DNA from: Bordetella petrii
Lineage (GTDB): Bacteria > Pseudomonadota > Gammaproteobacteria > Burkholderiales > Burkholderiaceae_B
Assembly (NCBI RefSeq): GCF_017356245.1
Contig: NZ_JAFMZZ010000001.1
Location: forward strand, 2,023,489-2,087,488
DNA length: 64,000 bases
Direction: 5' to 3'
Shown: positions 15,263 through 23,575 of the stretch, in pieces
How the letters are laid out: the number at the start of each line of letters is the position of its first letter
How positions within the stretch are numbered: position 1 is the stretch's first letter
Made by a program: the position numbers and the translations under genes
Notes under the pieces: generated by a model
Told to the model about the DNA's origin: nothing
The model's database searches: none
Seen by the model: only the letters and a program-made list of their open reading frames with translations

Positions 15263-17155
15263 ATGCGACATTCGACCCTACTGTTCATTATCGCGGCCTA
15301 TGTGCTGCTGACCGCCAGCCGCCTGGCGCTGGCCGCCTGGCAATGGCGCCGCGTGCAGAATGCGGGCGGCCTGAAGCCCATTCTGCTGGGTGGCCTGCGC
15401 ATCGACACCAACCAGATCGCCGTGCTGGTGGCCTGGCCCGCCGTGCTGTCGCCCTGGCTGGGGCACCTGCCGGGCGCCGCCACGGTCACCGGCATCTGGC
15501 TGCAAGTGTGCTGGGTGCTGCTGGGCTTCCTGGAAGTGGCCACCCCGGCCTTCATCACGGAATACGACACCCGGCCCAACCGGCTGTTCGTCGAATACCT
15601 GAAGCATCCGCGCGAAGTCTCGGGCATGCTGTGGCGCGGCTACAAACTGGAACTGGCCGGCGCGCTGGTGTCTCTGGTAGTGCTGGTGGCCATTGGCCAT
15701 GCGCTGTTCGGCAACGCCGAGGCGGGCGCGCGCTGGGACTGGTGGCAAATGGCCCTGGGCAGCCTGGCCATCCTGGCCGCGGTGATCCTGGCCATACGGG
15801 GCACCCTGGGGCACCGCCCCATCAATCCGTCTACTGTGGCCTACAGCAACGACGGCATGCTGAACACCCTGGCGCTGAACTCGCTGTACAACGTGCTGTA
15901 CGCGATCTACAGCATGAAGTACGAAAAATCGGCTGCCGCCGTCTACGGCCGCATGCCGGAAGAACGCATGCACGAAGTGGTGCTGTCGTGCGCCGGCCTG
16001 CCCCGCCCGCCGGCCGTGGCCACACACCCCAGCGTGCACCGCCAGGCGCCCACGCGCACCCGCGAGCGCCCGGCCAAGATCGTGATCATCCTGCAGGAAA
16101 GCCTGGGCGCGCAGTACAGCGCCGCGCTGGGCGGCGCCAACCTGACGCCGCAGCTGGATGCGCTGGCGCGCGAGGGCTGGGCCTTCACGCGCGCCTACGC
16201 CACCGGCACGCGCTCGGTGCGCGGGCTGGAAGCCGTGACGGCCGGCTTTCTGCCCACCCCCGCCCAGGCGGTGCTGAAGCTGCCCGCCGCGCAGCGCGGC
16301 TTTTTCACGCTGGCCGACGTGCTGGGCCGCCACGGCTACCACTCGCGCTTCATCTATGGCGGCGAATCGCACTTCGACAACATGAAGGCGTTCTTCCTGG
16401 GCAACGGCTTCGACGAAATCGTCGACCGCCCGGATTTCACCGACCCGGCCTTCGTGGGCACCTGGGGCGCGTCGGACGAAGACATGTTCACGCAGCTGGA
16501 CGCCCGCCTGCGCGCCGACGGCGACCAGCCCTCATTCACCCTGGCCTTCACCGTATCGAACCATTCGCCCTGGGAATATCCGGCCGGGCGCATCGTGGTG
16601 GACGGCAACCCCGCCACGGTCGAGAACACGGTGCGCTATGCCGACTGGGCGCTGGGCCAGTTTTTCGAGCGCGCACGGCAGGCGCCCTACTGGGACGACA
16701 CCGTGTTCCTGGTGGTGGCCGACCACGATTCGCGCGTGTTCGGCGACACCCTGGTGCCGGTGCGCCACTTCCACATTCCGGCGGTCATCCTGGGCGGCGG
16801 CATCGAGCCGCGGCGCGACGACAGCATCATCAGCCAGATCGACCTGCCGCCCACCCTGCTGTCGCTGGCCGGCGTGGCGTGCACGCACCCCATGGTGGGC
16901 CGTGACCTGACCCGCGCCGCCCCCAACCGCGCCATCATGCAATACGAGAACCACTACGGCTACCTGAAGGGCGAAGACCTGCTGGTGCTGCTGCCGGGCA
17001 AGGCGCCGGTGCAGTTCCGCTATGCCATGCCCGAAACCTTCGAACCCGCCGCCACCGACCCGGCGCTGGCCGAAGAGGCCCTGGCGCACGCGCTGTGGCC
17101 CAGCTGGGCGTACCGGGAAGAGCGGTATTGCGTGCCGGGTGATGTTCACGCCTGA
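15263..17155 (+). CDS. LTA-synthase-family membrane sulfatase (phosphoglycerol transferase-like)
   Basis: 630 residues. The first 200 residues hold about five membrane helices. The C-terminal domain, from about residue 270, is an alkaline-phosphatase/sulfatase fold facing the periplasm. Catalytic features of the LtaS family can be read: IILQES (metal Glu), ATGTRSVRG (nucleophile Thr region), VSNHSPW (His) and VVADHDSR (Asp-His metal pair). Gram-negative members include OpgB-like phosphoglycerol transferases and phosphoethanolamine transferases, so the exact acceptor cannot be said. A 17-nt palindrome (15229-15245) sits just upstream and runs into a GGAGG sequence, 14 nt from the ATG. Confidence 0.85.
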   Translation: MRHSTLLFIIAAYVLLTASRLALAAWQWRRVQNAGGLKPILLGGLRIDTNQIAVLVAWPAVLSPWLGHLPGAATVTGIWLQVCWVLLGFLEVATPAFITEYDTRPNRLFVEYLKHPREVSGMLWRGYKLELAGALVSLVVLVAIGHALFGNAEAGARWDWWQMALGSLAILAAVILAIRGTLGHRPINPSTVAYSNDGMLNTLALNSLYNVLYAIYSMKYEKSAAAVYGRMPEERMHEVVLSCAGLPRPPAVATHPSVHRQAPTRTRERPAKIVIILQESLGAQYSAALGGANLTPQLDALAREGWAFTRAYATGTRSVRGLEAVTAGFLPTPAQAVLKLPAAQRGFFTLADVLGRHGYHSRFIYGGESHFDNMKAFFLGNGFDEIVDRPDFTDPAFVGTWGASDEDMFTQLDARLRADGDQPSFTLAFTVSNHSPWEYPAGRIVVDGNPATVENTVRYADWALGQFFERARQAPYWDDTVFLVVADHDSRVFGDTLVPVRHFHIPAVILGGGIEPRRDDSIISQIDLPPTLLSLAGVACTHPMVGRDLTRAAPNRAIMQYENHYGYLKGEDLLVLLPGKAPVQFRYAMPETFEPAATDPALAEEALAHALWPSWAYREERYCVPGDVHA

Positions 17156-17196
17156 CGGCTCGCCGCCCTGCGCGGCCCAGATAGCCATTCATGCCG

Positions 17197-17285
17197 GGTG
17201 TCAGGCTCCGCAGGTGCCTGACACCGCTGTGTGCCATCGCTGCCTCAGTCGTACGGTGTCTGGCACCCTGCGGGAGCCAGACACC
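17197..17285. repeat. paired-hairpin repeat, copy 1 (REPIN-like)
   Basis: Two hairpins, 17197-17225 (arms GGTGTCAGGC/GCCTGACACC) and 17255-17285 (arms GGTGTCTGGC/GCCAGACACC), are separated by 29 nt. The linker, read on the minus strand, aligns with the linkers of the two other copies at 32 and 62 kb (GT-C near one end, CACAC near the other), so this copy is inverted relative to them. Its first hairpin has a loop shortened by 2 nt. It lies between two convergent genes (sulfatase and class II aldolase); the rest of the 195-nt gap shows nothing else. Confidence 0.85.
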
Positions 17286-17350
17286 TAACAGCCCGTGGCG
17301 ATGACGCGGCCTTCCTATACTGCGGTTTTCATATGGGCCGCTTCCCCGGT

Positions 17351-18121
17351 TCAAGTGCGATACGACGGATCGCGCCGGTTCAGCAAGCGCAGCATCGCCG
17401 GCCATTCCAGGATGCCGTGCGGCCGCCTGACCTCGGGCTTGTACAGGTGCTCGGTCTTGGCCACCACCGCGGCGTCCGGAATGTTCAGCTCGGTGTTGCA
17501 GGCCATGGCGTCCACCTGCGCGCGGCAGGCCATTTCCAGCCAGTAGATCGTATTGAAGGCCTGCGGGATATCGGCGCCGGTGACCAGCAGGCCGTGGTTG
17601 CGCAGCACCATCGCATCGCCCTTGCCCAGGTCGCGCAGCAGGCGCTCGCGCTCTTGCAGATCGATGGCCGGCCCCTCGAAGTCGTGATAGGCAATGCTGG
17701 CGAAGCGCATGGCCGTCTGGGTCAGCGGCAGCAGCCCGCACTTCAGCGCCGACACCGCCATGCCGGCGCGGCTGTGGGTATGGATGACACACTGCGCATC
17801 GTGGCGCGCGCCGTGCACGGCGCTGTGGATGACGTAGCCCGCGGGGTTCACGCCGTAGTCCTGGTGCGGGTTGAGCAGCACATTGCCGGCCACGTCGATG
17901 GTGATCAGGCTGGACGCCGTGATCTCTTCATACAGGTAGCCGTACGGATTGATCAGCAGCCGGTCGGCTTCACCCGGAATGCGCGCCGTGATGTGGTTGT
18001 AGATCAGGTCGCTCATGCCGTACATCGGCATCAACCGGTAGCAGGCGGCCAGTTCGACGCGGGTTTCCCATTCTTGCGCCGACACGGCCGACTTCACGTC
18101 CATGGTCAGGTCTTCGTTCAT
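17351..18121 (-). CDS. class II aldolase/adducin family protein
   Basis: 256 residues. Zinc ligands are visible as H-T-H in VIHTHSRAGMAV and a later His in VLRNHGLLVTG. An early segment (YGMSDLIYNHITARIPG) and LINPYGYLYEEITASSLITID are typical of the longer class II aldolase-like proteins in proteobacteria. The family includes fuculose/ribulose phosphate aldolases and decarboxylase-like enzymes; the substrate cannot be deduced. The start (ATG at 18119-18121) has a strong AAAGGAGG site. It lies downstream of an IclR regulator on the same strand, with a 180-nt gap that shows no other feature. Confidence 0.85.
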   Translation of the reverse strand: MNEDLTMDVKSAVSAQEWETRVELAACYRLMPMYGMSDLIYNHITARIPGEADRLLINPYGYLYEEITASSLITIDVAGNVLLNPHQDYGVNPAGYVIHSAVHGARHDAQCVIHTHSRAGMAVSALKCGLLPLTQTAMRFASIAYHDFEGPAIDLQERERLLRDLGKGDAMVLRNHGLLVTGADIPQAFNTIYWLEMACRAQVDAMACNTELNIPDAAVVAKTEHLYKPEVRRPHGILEWPAMLRLLNRRDPSYRT

Positions 18122-18301
18122 GCAACGCCTCCTTTGCGGCAACAGGCCAGAACTCGCGCGGCGCGAAATGCGCACGGCGCCTGACCATCGATGCTAGGGA
18201 GGCCCGCGGGCGCCCACAAGACCAGCCCCGGCGCGCGCGCCCGCTTTTTTTCATGAGACGAAATTACCGGTGCCCGGCGGCACGCCAGGCGCCCCGCACG
18301 C

Positions 18302-19183
18302 TCAGGTTCCGGCAATATGCGTGGGCGCGCGGAAGCACTGCAGCGCATCCGATTCGATGTCCGCCGCCGCCTCGACCATCTGCGCGTGGTACGTGTCGAT
18401 GATGCCGGCGTGCAGCGTGGCATTGCTGCCGGTCAGTGTCAGCCCTGCAAACGGCCGCCCGGCCGCATCTCGGATCGCCACCCCCATGGCGGAAATGCCC
18501 GGCGCCAGGTCGCTGGTAGTGAACCCGAAGCCCGCCTGCGCGCTGCTGTCGCGCATGTGCTCCAGGGCCGGCAGCCGGTGGGTACCGCGCGTGCGGATCT
18601 CGCGCTGCGTGTTCTCTTCAATGATGCGGGCCCGCTCGGCGGCCGGCAGCAACTGCAATATGGCCAGGCCGGCCACGGCGGCGAACAGCGGGCGGCGCGA
18701 CCCCACGCGGATCAGCATGCCGGGCAGGTCGGCGCTGCCGCGATTCTGGAAGACGCACACGATGTCGTTGCCGCTGCGCAGGCTCAGGCTGGCGATGCAG
18801 CCGGTGCCGGCGCCGACCTGCTCCAGGCGCGGCGCGGTCAGGTCCTGGAAATGGGCATAGCCCGGCAGGGCCAGGCCCATCTCGAACAGCAGCTGGCCGG
18901 GGTAATACTTGACGTCATGCGGATAGCGCTGGGCATACCCTTCCTTGACCAGGCAGGCCAGCATGCGATGACAAGTGGCGCGATCCAGCCCGGCCTGCTC
19001 GGCCAGGTCGGACAGGCGCCAACCGAACTCGCCCCGCGTGCTCAGCGCCTTCAGCAGCCACAGGGTGCGTTCGACGCAGCGCGCGCCCACTGGCGCCTTG
19101 GTGCCCGGCGTGCCGGAATCGCCCCGCGGCAACAGCGGCGCGGCATCCATCGACAGGCCCAGGGGAATGTCCCGTCCACCCAT
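18302..19183 (-). CDS. IclR-family transcriptional regulator
   Basis: 293 residues. A winged HTH (about residues 35-95: ERTLWLLKALSTRGEFGWRLSDLAEQAGLDRATCHRMLACLVKEGYA) is followed by the IclR effector domain with SGNDIVCVFQNRG and the C-terminal GVAIRDAAGRPFAGLTLTG. The N-terminus has an extra 30 residues. The ATG at 19181-19183 has AAAGGAGAG just upstream. It faces an SDR gene across a spacer that carries a good palindromic operator (19289-19313), so it probably regulates itself and the SDR, and perhaps the aldolase downstream. Confidence 0.9.
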   Translation of the reverse strand: MGGRDIPLGLSMDAAPLLPRGDSGTPGTKAPVGARCVERTLWLLKALSTRGEFGWRLSDLAEQAGLDRATCHRMLACLVKEGYAQRYPHDVKYYPGQLLFEMGLALPGYAHFQDLTAPRLEQVGAGTGCIASLSLRSGNDIVCVFQNRGSADLPGMLIRVGSRRPLFAAVAGLAILQLLPAAERARIIEENTQREIRTRGTHRLPALEHMRDSSAQAGFGFTTSDLAPGISAMGVAIRDAAGRPFAGLTLTGSNATLHAGIIDTYHAQMVEAAADIESDALQCFRAPTHIAGT

Positions 19184-19288
19184 GTCTCTCTCCTTTCCGG
19201 TCACAAGCGCCGCGCAGGAGTATTTTTTAGTGTCCGGCGGCATCACCCATTCTAGAAGCGCGGTTTCGCGCGGCGCGGCCCGGGGAAT

Positions 19289-19313
19289 GGAAGTTTCACC
19301 ATATGAACTTTCC
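19289..19313. promoter_or_regulatory. candidate IclR operator between iclR-type gene and SDR
   Basis: An interrupted palindrome with ends GGAAGTT and AACTTTCC encloses TCACCATATG. It lies in the divergent promoter region, 70-90 nt before the SDR start. The outer GGAA...TTCC symmetry resembles binding sites of IclR-family proteins. An in-frame ATG at 19303 lies inside it, which argues that the SDR starts further downstream. Confidence 0.5.
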
Positions 19314-19383
19314 GGCCGGCTGGCAGCGGCGGCCCGGCACGGGCTGCGCCATAGTGGCGGCTCTACAGGCAACCGACCCGGCC

Positions 19384-20163
19384 ATGGCCATGACCACACC
19401 AGACCCGTCCACATCGCCATTCGACCTGGCCGGCAAGACCGCCCTGGTCACGGGCTCGAACAGCGGCATCGGCCTGGAAATCGCCCGGGGCCTGCTGCGG
19501 CTGGGCGCGCGCGTGGCCATTCATGGCCGCGACGCCGCCCGCGCCCGCCAGCTTGCCGCACAACTGGGGCCCCAGGCGTGCTGGTGCGCCTTCGACCTGG
19601 CCGACGCGGCACAGCGCGAGCAGGGCTTGGCCGCGGCGCGGCAGTCGCTGGGCGAAATCGACATCCTGGTCAACAATGCCGGCGCGCGGCATCGACGGCC
19701 GCTGGCCGACCTGTCGCTGGACGATATCCGGCAGGTGTTCGAAGTGAACCTGTTCGGCGCGATCGAGCTGTGCCGCGCCGTGCTGCCGGCCATGTGCCGC
19801 TCCGGCTTCGGACGGATCGTGAACGTGTCGTCGGTCAGCGGACACCTGTCGCGCGAAGGCGACTTCGCCTACCCCATCAGCAAGCAGGCCCTCGAAGCCA
19901 TGACGCGCGGCCTGGCGGTGGAATACGGCCGCCACGGCGTCACCTGCAACGCCGTCGCGCCGGCCACCATCGCCACCGAGTTCAACCGCGAACTGCTTTC
20001 CCAGGAAGCCAACCAGGCGCGCATCCGCGCCCGCAGCCCCCTGATGCGCTGTGGCGAGCCGTCCGAAGTGGTGGGCGCCGTGCTGTTCTTCGCTTCGCCC
20101 GCGGCCTCGTACGTGAACGGGCAGACGCTGCGGGTGGATGGGGGATATAGCGTCAAGTTCTAG
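19384..20163 (+). CDS. short-chain dehydrogenase/reductase (SDR)
   Basis: 259 residues. The Rossmann motif GSNSGIG lies near residue 24, NNAGA near 98, and the catalytic Ser-Tyr-Lys set is in NVSSVSG and YPISK. The C-terminal NGQTLRVDGGYSVKF is typical of classical SDRs of the gluconate 5-dehydrogenase / 3-oxoacyl-ACP reductase type. It oxidises or reduces an unidentified hydroxy/keto substrate with NAD(P). The start is uncertain: ATG at 19384 or 19390, or the upstream ATG at 19303, which sits in a probable operator. It is divergent from the IclR regulator and likely controlled by it. Confidence 0.88.
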   Translation: MAMTTPDPSTSPFDLAGKTALVTGSNSGIGLEIARGLLRLGARVAIHGRDAARARQLAAQLGPQACWCAFDLADAAQREQGLAAARQSLGEIDILVNNAGARHRRPLADLSLDDIRQVFEVNLFGAIELCRAVLPAMCRSGFGRIVNVSSVSGHLSREGDFAYPISKQALEAMTRGLAVEYGRHGVTCNAVAPATIATEFNRELLSQEANQARIRARSPLMRCGEPSEVVGAVLFFASPAASYVNGQTLRVDGGYSVKF

Positions 20164-20294
20164 GGGCGGATTTGGAATCGGTGGCCTGGCATCTTGCAAC
20201 ACTCGACCAGCCTGGGACAGATTCGTCCACTTGTTTCCCCGCCTATGTCAGCGTACGATGGTATATCCCAATTGTATATGGCAAGGAGAGCGAT

Positions 20295-20522
20295 GTGAAT
20301 CAGGGAGCCGTTTTCAAAATCAACCGCAGTCAGGCGGTACGCCTGCCCAAGGCGGTCGCGTTGCCCGCCGATGTCACTCGGGTCGATGTTCTGGTAGTTG
20401 GCCGAGCCCGGATCCTGGTGCCCGCAGGCGAGTCGTGGGATACCTGGTTCGCTGGCGACTCCGTGACCGGCGATTTCGCCGAGCGAGAGCAGCCGGACGA
20501 CCAAACCCGCGAGGGATTCTGA
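20295..20522 (+). CDS. vapB: VapB-type antitoxin
   Basis: 75 residues from GTG at 20295, preceded by AAGGAGAG. The N-terminal VFKINRSQAVRLPKAVALP is the AbrB/SpoVT swapped-hairpin DNA-binding domain typical of VapB. The C-terminus (residues 45-75) would wrap the toxin. It neutralises VapC and represses its own operon. Its stop shares one base with the vapC ATG (TGATG at 20520-20524). The 131-nt spacer upstream is less GC-rich than the neighbours and must hold the promoter. Confidence 0.9.
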   Translation: MNQGAVFKINRSQAVRLPKAVALPADVTRVDVLVVGRARILVPAGESWDTWFAGDSVTGDFAEREQPDDQTREGF

Positions 20523-20932
20523 TGCTGAAGTTCATGCTCGATACGAACATCTGCATCTTCACGATCAGGAACAAACCGGAGGCCGTGCGCCTGGCGCTCA
20601 ATCATCACCAAGGCCAGTTGTGTGTCAGCATGGTGACCGCGATGGAGCTCGTCTATGGCGCGGAAAAATCTGCAGTGCCGGCGCGCAATCAACCCGTGAT
20701 CGAAGGATTTCTCGCACGGCTTGAAGTACTGGATTATGACCGGGCGGCCGCCGCCAATACCGGTCAATTGCGAGCAGAACTGGCACGCGTCGGCACTCCC
20801 ATCGGCCCGTACGACGCAATGATTGCGGGACATGCCCGATCACAAGGCCTGGTGCTGGTCACCAACAACACGCGCGAGTTTTCCCGTGTGCCTGGATTGC
20901 GAATCGAGGACTGGTCCCAGGCCGCGGCATGA
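20522..20932 (+). CDS. vapC: VapC-type PIN-domain RNase toxin
   Basis: 136 residues. PIN-domain acidic residues are in place: Asp7 in MLDTNICIF, Glu42 in TAMELVYGA and Asp98 in GPYDAMIAGHA, with the late NNTREFSRVPGL segment. VapC toxins cut RNA, often initiator tRNA or 23S rRNA. This one looks intact. The pair sits between an SDR gene and tRNA-Pro, and its base composition is lower in GC than its surroundings, which suggests acquisition by transfer. Confidence 0.92.
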   Translation: MLKFMLDTNICIFTIRNKPEAVRLALNHHQGQLCVSMVTAMELVYGAEKSAVPARNQPVIEGFLARLEVLDYDRAAAANTGQLRAELARVGTPIGPYDAMIAGHARSQGLVLVTNNTREFSRVPGLRIEDWSQAAA

Positions 20933-21002
20933 TCGCCGCTGGCGCCGTGGTCAACGCCAACGTCATCTCGCCCGCAGCATCCAGAAAGAACGCACCACAC
21001 GC

Positions 21003-21034
21003 AAAAAAGCCGGCACCGCTTGCGCGATACCGGC
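21003..21034 (-). terminator. Rho-independent terminator after tRNA-Pro
   Basis: On the minus strand a GC-rich hairpin (GCCGGTA ... TGCCGGC) is followed directly by six T residues. It lies about 47 nt after the 3' end of the tRNA and would end transcription coming from the polyprenyl synthase gene and the tRNA. Confidence 0.7.
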
Positions 21035-21080
21035 CTATGCAGTGGCGTGGGAAGCGCCACCAGGAATTCGACCAAATCAA

Positions 21081-21157
<77 letters not shown>

Positions 21158-21199
21158 GCGTACCCCGCGGTTTTCGCCACGGGTTTTCAACAACCGCTT

Positions 21200-22165
21200 T
21201 CAACGATCACGATTGACCGCGAAAGCGCAGAATTCTAGCAGGGATTTCTGATAAACGGAAATGGGAAAGCCGGCCAGCGCCTGACGCGCGGCTTCGGCTT
21301 CGGCTTCGGCCGCCTGGCGGGCGTGTTCCAGCGCGTCGGTGGCCTGGATGGCCCGGGCCACGGCGGCGAAGTCGGCGTCGCCCGTCTTGATGGCGTTGCG
21401 GATCAGTTCGCGCTGCGCCGGCGTGCCGGTTTCCATGACGCGGATCAGCGGCAGCGTGGGCTTGCCCTCGCGCAGATCGTCGCCCACGTTCTTGCCCAGG
21501 GCCTGGGCATCGCCGCTGTAGTCGAGCACGTCGTCAACTAGCTGGAAGGCCGTGCCGATGTGCCGGCCATAGGCGGCGGCGGCCTCTTCCTGTTCGGGCG
21601 ACGCGCCGGCCAGCACCGCGCCCACCTGGGCGGCGGCCTCGAACAGCTTGGCGGTCTTGTAGCGCACCACCTGCAGGTAGCGGCTCTGGGACACGTCGGG
21701 GTCGTGCACGTTCAGCAGCTGCAGCACCTCGCCCTCGGCGATGATGGTGGTGGCTTCGGACAGGATCTGCATGATGCGCATCGAGCCGGCCTCGACCATC
21801 ATTTCGAACGAGCGCGAATACAGGTAGTCGCCCACCAGCACGCTGGCGGCGTTGCCGAACATGGCATTGGCGGTTTCGCGGCCGCGGCGCAGGTCGGATT
21901 CGTCGACCACGTCGTCGTGCAGCAGAGTGGCGGTGTGGATGAACTCGACCACGGCGGCCAGCAGGCGATGGTGCTCGCCTTGGTAGCCCAGCGCGCGCGC
22001 CACCATCAGCACCATGGCCGGCCGCATGCGCTTGCCGCCGGCGCCGATGATGTAGTCGGCGATCGTCCGGATGAGTACGACTTCCGAATCCAGGCGTGCG
22101 CGGATAACCGCGTCGACGGCCTTCATGTCATCGGCAATGGGGGCGATCAGCTCAGGGAGATTCAA
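21200..22165 (-). CDS. ispB: polyprenyl (octaprenyl) diphosphate synthase
   Basis: 321 residues. The first aspartate-rich motif is LLHDDVVDESDLRRG (about residue 83) and the second is QLVDDVLDYSG (about 212); GGKRMRP near residue 44 binds the allylic substrate. It makes the isoprenoid side chain of ubiquinone; the C8 length is assumed from relatives. The likely start is TTG at 22163-22165 (reading LNLPELIAPIADDMK), with only a weak ribosome binding site; an internal ATG at residue 14 is the alternative. In related genomes I recall this gene lying divergent from rplU; here an FAH/IclR pair lies between them. Confidence 0.93.
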   Translation of the reverse strand: MNLPELIAPIADDMKAVDAVIRARLDSEVVLIRTIADYIIGAGGKRMRPAMVLMVARALGYQGEHHRLLAAVVEFIHTATLLHDDVVDESDLRRGRETANAMFGNAASVLVGDYLYSRSFEMMVEAGSMRIMQILSEATTIIAEGEVLQLLNVHDPDVSQSRYLQVVRYKTAKLFEAAAQVGAVLAGASPEQEEAAAAYGRHIGTAFQLVDDVLDYSGDAQALGKNVGDDLREGKPTLPLIRVMETGTPAQRELIRNAIKTGDADFAAVARAIQATDALEHARQAAEAEAEAARQALAGFPISVYQKSLLEFCAFAVNRDR

Positions 22166-22308
22166 GACGTATCCGGCACATTACAAGTCGAGCCGACCCG
22201 TGGCTCGGTGGTCCGCCGGCGCGGGCCTGCCGCGCCGGAACCCGGGGTCTGGCGAATTATACGGGGTATGCGTCCCCGTTCGCGGCGCCGGCGGCCGCGC
22301 CCGCCGCG

Positions 22309-23466
22309 CTACAGCCCGCGGCGGCGCAGATTGGCGTAAAGCGCGCGCACGCCGAAAGTCCAGGGCGCGATGCCATTGCACAGGCCCACGCGGTTGACCA
22401 GCGCGCCCAGGCGCGGCGTGGCGATGCGCACGACGTCGCCGGGCCGGTGTGTAAAGCCGCTGCCCTGCCCGCCGCGGTCTTGGGTGGGCGAGAACATGGT
22501 GCCCAGAAACAGCATGAAGCCATCGGGATACTGATGGTATTCGCAGGCCTGGCGCACCAGGTCGAGAGGGTCGCGGCTGATTTCGCGCATGTGGCTGACC
22601 CCGTCGAGCACGAAGCCGTCTTCGCCCTCGATGCGCAGCGACACGTCGTCCTGGCGCAGGTCGTCGAGCGTGTAGTGCTCGTCGAACAGGCGCACGAACG
22701 GGCCGATGGCGCACGATCCATTATTGTCCTTGGCCTTGGTCAGCAGCAAGGCGCTGCGCCCTTCCACGTCGCGCAGGTTGACGTCGTTGCCCAGCGCGGC
22801 GCCGACGGCCTGGCCGCCGCTGTCGACCGCCAGCACCACTTCGGGCTCGGGGTTGTTCCATTCGGACTGCGGCAGCAGCCCCACCCAGGCCCCGGTGCCC
22901 ACCGACGCCATCGGCGGCGCCTTGGAGAACACCTCGGCATCGGGGCCGATGCCCACTTCCAGATACTGCGACCACTGCCCGCGCGCCTGCAGCTCGGCCT
23001 TCAGGGCCATGGCCTGCGGCGAGCCGGGCCGCAGCTGCGACAAGTCGGAGCCGATCAGCGCGTGGATGCGCGCGCGTACGGCTTCGGCCTGGCCGGCGTC
23101 GCCGCCGGCCTGCTCTTCGATCAGGCGTTCCAGCAAGCTGACCGCGAAGGTGACGCCGGCGGCCTTGACCGGCTGCAGGTCGCACGGCGCCAGCAGCACC
23201 GGCCCGGCGGCGGCATCGCCCGCCAGGCTGCGCGCCAGCAAATCGGCCACCGGCCCCAGGTCTTCGCCCCGGCCGTCGCGCGCGATGGCCAGCCGGTCGG
23301 GGTGGTCGAGCAGGTCGGCCAGGGTGGGCGCCAGGGCGGTCAGGTCTACCACCCGCCCCTGGCGCACCGCCACCACGCTGGGGCCGTCGATGGGGGCGGG
23401 ACGCCAGGCGCGGCCCACCAGCAGGGCGCGGTCGAGGTCTACGGGCAAATCGTTCAAGGCGGTCAT
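22309..23466 (-). CDS. fumarylacetoacetate hydrolase-family protein (AraD1-like)
   Basis: 385 residues. The C-terminal half is an FAH fold with metal ligands in EPEVVLAVD and GNDVNLRDVEG, and a Lys-rich loop TKAKDNNGSCAIGP; the N-terminal third is a family-specific extension. Proteins of this layout include the AraD1-type sugar-acid dehydratases (2-keto-3-deoxy-L-arabinonate and relatives), so a role in sugar-acid breakdown is plausible but not proven. It is divergent from an IclR regulator, with paired operators between them (23537-23570), so it is probably the regulator's target. Confidence 0.83.
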   Translation of the reverse strand: MTALNDLPVDLDRALLVGRAWRPAPIDGPSVVAVRQGRVVDLTALAPTLADLLDHPDRLAIARDGRGEDLGPVADLLARSLAGDAAAGPVLLAPCDLQPVKAAGVTFAVSLLERLIEEQAGGDAGQAEAVRARIHALIGSDLSQLRPGSPQAMALKAELQARGQWSQYLEVGIGPDAEVFSKAPPMASVGTGAWVGLLPQSEWNNPEPEVVLAVDSGGQAVGAALGNDVNLRDVEGRSALLLTKAKDNNGSCAIGPFVRLFDEHYTLDDLRQDDVSLRIEGEDGFVLDGVSHMREISRDPLDLVRQACEYHQYPDGFMLFLGTMFSPTQDRGGQGSGFTHRPGDVVRIATPRLGALVNRVGLCNGIAPWTFGVRALYANLRRRGL

Positions 23467-23536
23467 GCGGGCTCCGGTGGCGGGGCGCGGGCCGCCCCAT
23501 CTCGTGCCGCCAGTCTAGGAAAGCGGCTTGCGGATG

Positions 23537-23570
23537 TCCAATATAATGACTTTGAATCCAATATATTGGA
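23537..23570. promoter_or_regulatory. paired IclR operator sites
   Basis: TCCAATATATTGGA at 23557-23570 is a perfect 14-bp palindrome. TCCAATATAATGA at 23537-23549 is a degenerate second copy 20 bp upstream, two helical turns away. The palindrome ends only 5 nt before the iclR-type ATG, so bound protein would block its own expression and that of the divergent FAH gene. Confidence 0.75.
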
Positions 23571-23575
23571 CAACT

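Noticed and set aside
17197..17285. CRISPR array from repeated GTGTC-containing units
   Set aside because: Only two palindromic units per locus, in opposite orientation, with a conserved linker and no cas genes; this fits REPIN-like repeats.
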